Assembly: GCA_029262835.1 (NCBI GenBank)
Contig: JAJCYQ010000013.1
Coordinates: 1 to 64,000 of the forward strand
Reading direction: 5' to 3'
Source: Bacteroidota bacterium
GTDB lineage: Bacteria; Bacteroidota; Rhodothermia; Rhodothermales; UBA10348
Length of the DNA stretch: 64,000 bases
Shown: positions 62,727 to 64,000 of the stretch, one piece after another
Position numbering within the stretch: position 1 is the stretch's first letter
Layout of the letters: the number at the start of each line of letters is the position of its first letter
Program-made: the position numbers and the translations under genes
The notes under the pieces: model-generated
Database searches by the model: none
What the model was told of the DNA's origin: nothing
What the model saw: the letters and a program-made list of their open reading frames with translations, nothing else

Positions 62727-63302
62727 TTAATTCTGCAATCCAATAGGGCGGATGGTAATTCCCCAATGCGACTGGAATACGCTCGATCCGTTGTCCTCTC
62801 CGAATGGATACACATTCACGAGCGTCGCCCGTACCAATCGTGCGCTTCCCGCCGAAAGTGTGACATTTCCGTCTGAATCGAGCATGTCAAGGGCAAAGAA
62901 GCGTACCCGCTCGCCCCCTCCACCTGCCCAGACGTCATTCTCGAACCGGTCCAGCGTATAGAGCTGAACGGAATCGCCACGGACAACGACCTTGTTGCCA
63001 GCCGACAGGCGATAGGTCACCTCCATGTCCGCCCCGCCGGCATCCTGTTTCCAGAACTCGAATACGGTGGTCAGTCCATCGGCATTCGTCTGCACGTCTG
63101 TGACGGTATCGGCGGTCCCGTTGCCGAGAGCAGCCAGATCCTCCTCAATCGAGACCCCTGTTTGCAGCGTGGACTGCTTGGATGCATAGGCTATCGTCTG
63201 CTCCACGGCCGAGCGCTGTGCCTGGAATTGCGTTGACAGCACGATGAGGATGACGGCCGAGCCGATCATGATGGCCGATATGTTGTCGAGGATGAGCTGC
63301 AT
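62727..63302 (-). CDS. Small protein with pilin-like hydrophobic N-terminus
   Basis: A 191-residue protein of unknown family. It starts with a long hydrophobic helix (ISAIMIGSAVILIVLSTQFQA, about residues 8-28) that continues into an amphipathic helix (QRSAVEQTIAYASKQ), then a beta-rich domain (VFEFWKQDAGG, DMEVTYRLSAGNKVVVRGD). This is the build of a type II/IV pseudopilin but without a leader peptide or GFTLxE. It abuts the 129-aa gene (stop/start within one base), so both are translated together. Confidence 0.65.
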   Translation of the reverse strand: MQLILDNISAIMIGSAVILIVLSTQFQAQRSAVEQTIAYASKQSTLQTGVSIEEDLAALGNGTADTVTDVQTNADGLTTVFEFWKQDAGGADMEVTYRLSAGNKVVVRGDSVQLYTLDRFENDVWAGGGGERVRFFALDMLDSDGNVTLSAGSARLVRATLVNVYPFGEDNGSSVFQSHWGITIRPIGLQN

Positions 63303-63692
63303 TTATTCGGAGAAGATGCGGCTGTGAACGACAAGAGGCATGGTGAAATGATCGTTCGCGGCCGTGACCTCTACTTCCTGCTGTGAGGTGGGGACGCCGC
63401 TCGGGTCCCCGTCGTCGTCAACGTATTGCACGACGATGGTGAGCGTAAAGTCCTCGTTCAAGTCTCCTGCCGCGAAGGTCGCCACGATCGTGTCGCCGTC
63501 CAGGTCGTCCAGGTCATCGAAATCAGTCCCGACGGCAATTATCTCCATACGCTCAATCACGACCGCATTCGCCATGAGTTCGTACTCGGAATGCACCATC
63601 TGCTCGTATACGGCTGCTTTTGAGCCCATCTGATTGTAGGCGGCAATCGACGCGATCATCATCGCGAGGAAGGCCATCAAACTTTGTGGCAT
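63303..63692 (-). CDS. Small protein with pilin-like hydrophobic N-terminus
   Basis: A 129-residue protein of unknown family: N-terminal hydrophobic helix (LMAFLAMMIASIAAYNQM), helical stretch (AAVYEQMVHSEYELMANAVV), then an acidic beta domain (FDDLDDLDGDTIVATF, FTLTIVVQYVDDDGDPSG). Similar architecture to the next gene, so both may be minor-pilin-like. The first recognisable gene of the minus-strand run from the right edge; about 300 bases without a clear gene lie upstream. Confidence 0.6.
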   Translation of the reverse strand: MPQSLMAFLAMMIASIAAYNQMGSKAAVYEQMVHSEYELMANAVVIERMEIIAVGTDFDDLDDLDGDTIVATFAAGDLNEDFTLTIVVQYVDDDGDPSGVPTSQQEVEVTAANDHFTMPLVVHSRIFSE

Positions 63693-64000
63693 GAAAATGT
63701 CCGTGTTTCGGGAAGTTTTACGTATGTGTAATCGGTACAGGCAGAGAGTTTTTTAAATCCTCTGCTTAAATCCATGGTCCGTACATCCGATGATGTACAC
63801 AGTGTGAGCGGGTGAGGCCCGTATTTGAGGGGGTACGCACCTCACTCCAGCTTGCATTCGGTGGCCCCGTTCACGCGAAGCGTTGAACGGGGCCACTTTT
63901 TTTTGTAGCCTGTGCGCCGCTGGCAGAGCCCGCATACGCTCCGCACGCCGAGCCGTCGGACACGGCGTACAATGCGCCCTTTCACACCGTTCCACTTCTC
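63693..64000. other. Gene-free right end with structured plus-strand segment
   Basis: No convincing coding sequence; the 80-aa minus ORF (63753-63995) has no family pattern. The minus strand serves as the leader of the 129-aa gene. The plus strand from about 63755 contains several small hairpins (gcagag..ctctgc; gtacatc-cgat-gatgtac; ggtgagg..cctcact) and ends in a strong terminator, compatible with a small RNA. Confidence 0.45.
63861..63904 (+). terminator. Strong plus-strand intrinsic terminator
   Basis: Perfect 13-bp stem gtggccccgttca / tgaacggggccac with a ten-base loop, followed by eight T on the plus strand. The minus strand has no T-run after the stem, so it acts for a plus-strand transcript although no plus-strand gene precedes it. 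Confidence 0.85.

Noticed and set aside
63753-63995. 80-aa minus-strand ORF at the right end
   Set aside because: Runs through the terminator stem; Arg/Cys-rich translation without family pattern. A gene entering from beyond the edge cannot be excluded.
1-64000. tRNA, rRNA, insertion sequence or prophage genes
   Set aside because: No cloverleaf T-arm signature, rRNA stretch, transposase, integrase or phage structural protein was recognised on reading both strands; a covariance scan would be needed to rule out tRNAs fully.

Overview
This window is a GC-rich (roughly 58-60% by eye), densely coded bacterial chromosome segment. The gene set points to the Rhodothermota/Bacteroidota side of the FCB group: a SusC-like TonB-dependent receptor followed by a C-terminal sorting-domain (type IX secretion) protein and a PorV-like barrel, a CcmBCDE set, a YpdA-type bacillithiol reductase, and a classical menaquinone operon. 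No rRNA, tRNA, insertion sequence, prophage or CRISPR array was recognised. The organism is inferred from family content only. Unlike many Bacteroidota, several genes have good Shine-Dalgarno sites (AGGAGG class), and several gaps contain TTGACA/TATATT-like promoters.

Layout. 1-1.7 kb: a RecQ helicase cut by the window edge (the first ~50 bases look like a contig-end artefact) and aroK. 1.7-6.6 kb (+): truA, a kelch-like lipoprotein, arginine deiminase, tadA, ypdA. 6.6-16.9 kb (-): a TonB receptor / sorting-domain protein / PorV operon driven from a consensus promoter at ~17.25 kb, with a hairpin terminator directly before a seven-haem cytochrome/TPR lipoprotein. 17.3-26.1 kb: engB, sucD, tatA, add, aroA, an MGMT-like protein, an SPFH protein, murB and ccmBCDE. 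26.2-43.9 kb (-): mgtE, rsmA, a TPR protein, bioY, metH, an esterase, an unlisted 57-aa membrane protein, then a compact menaquinone operon menF-menD-menH-menB-menA-menC/E. MenC and MenE are fused, and menF seems to start at a non-canonical ATA codon.

43.9-51.3 kb (-): a membrane protein, a YbbR protein and two bacterial-microcompartment (BMC) shell proteins without any enzyme. Upstream lie wecB, a glycosyltransferase and a YfhO membrane protein. 51.5-54 kb: an outer-membrane barrel, a TIM-barrel isomerase-like protein and a lipoprotein that looks like an M28 peptidase without metal ligands. 54-59.4 kb (-): a compact type IV pilus/type II secretion-like operon (PilT-like ATPase, fused PilM-PilN, fused PilO-PilP, secretin). 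59.5-63.7 kb (-): a subtilase lipoprotein, a Ser/Lys/Asp-repeat protein and two small proteins with hydrophobic N-termini, probably the same system's surface components. The last 300 bases hold no clear gene but contain a strong plus-strand terminator, perhaps of a small RNA.

A recurring theme is short in-frame tandem repeats inside or at the ends of otherwise ordinary proteins (RecQ, MenC/E, MenD, the subtilase, the Ser/Lys protein, the aroA 3' end). This suggests a genome prone to replication slippage. Functionally, MenF-MenA supply menaquinone, Ccm proteins mature c-type cytochromes such as the seven-haem protein, and the receptor/PorV/sorting-domain trio and the pilus-like locus handle the cell surface.
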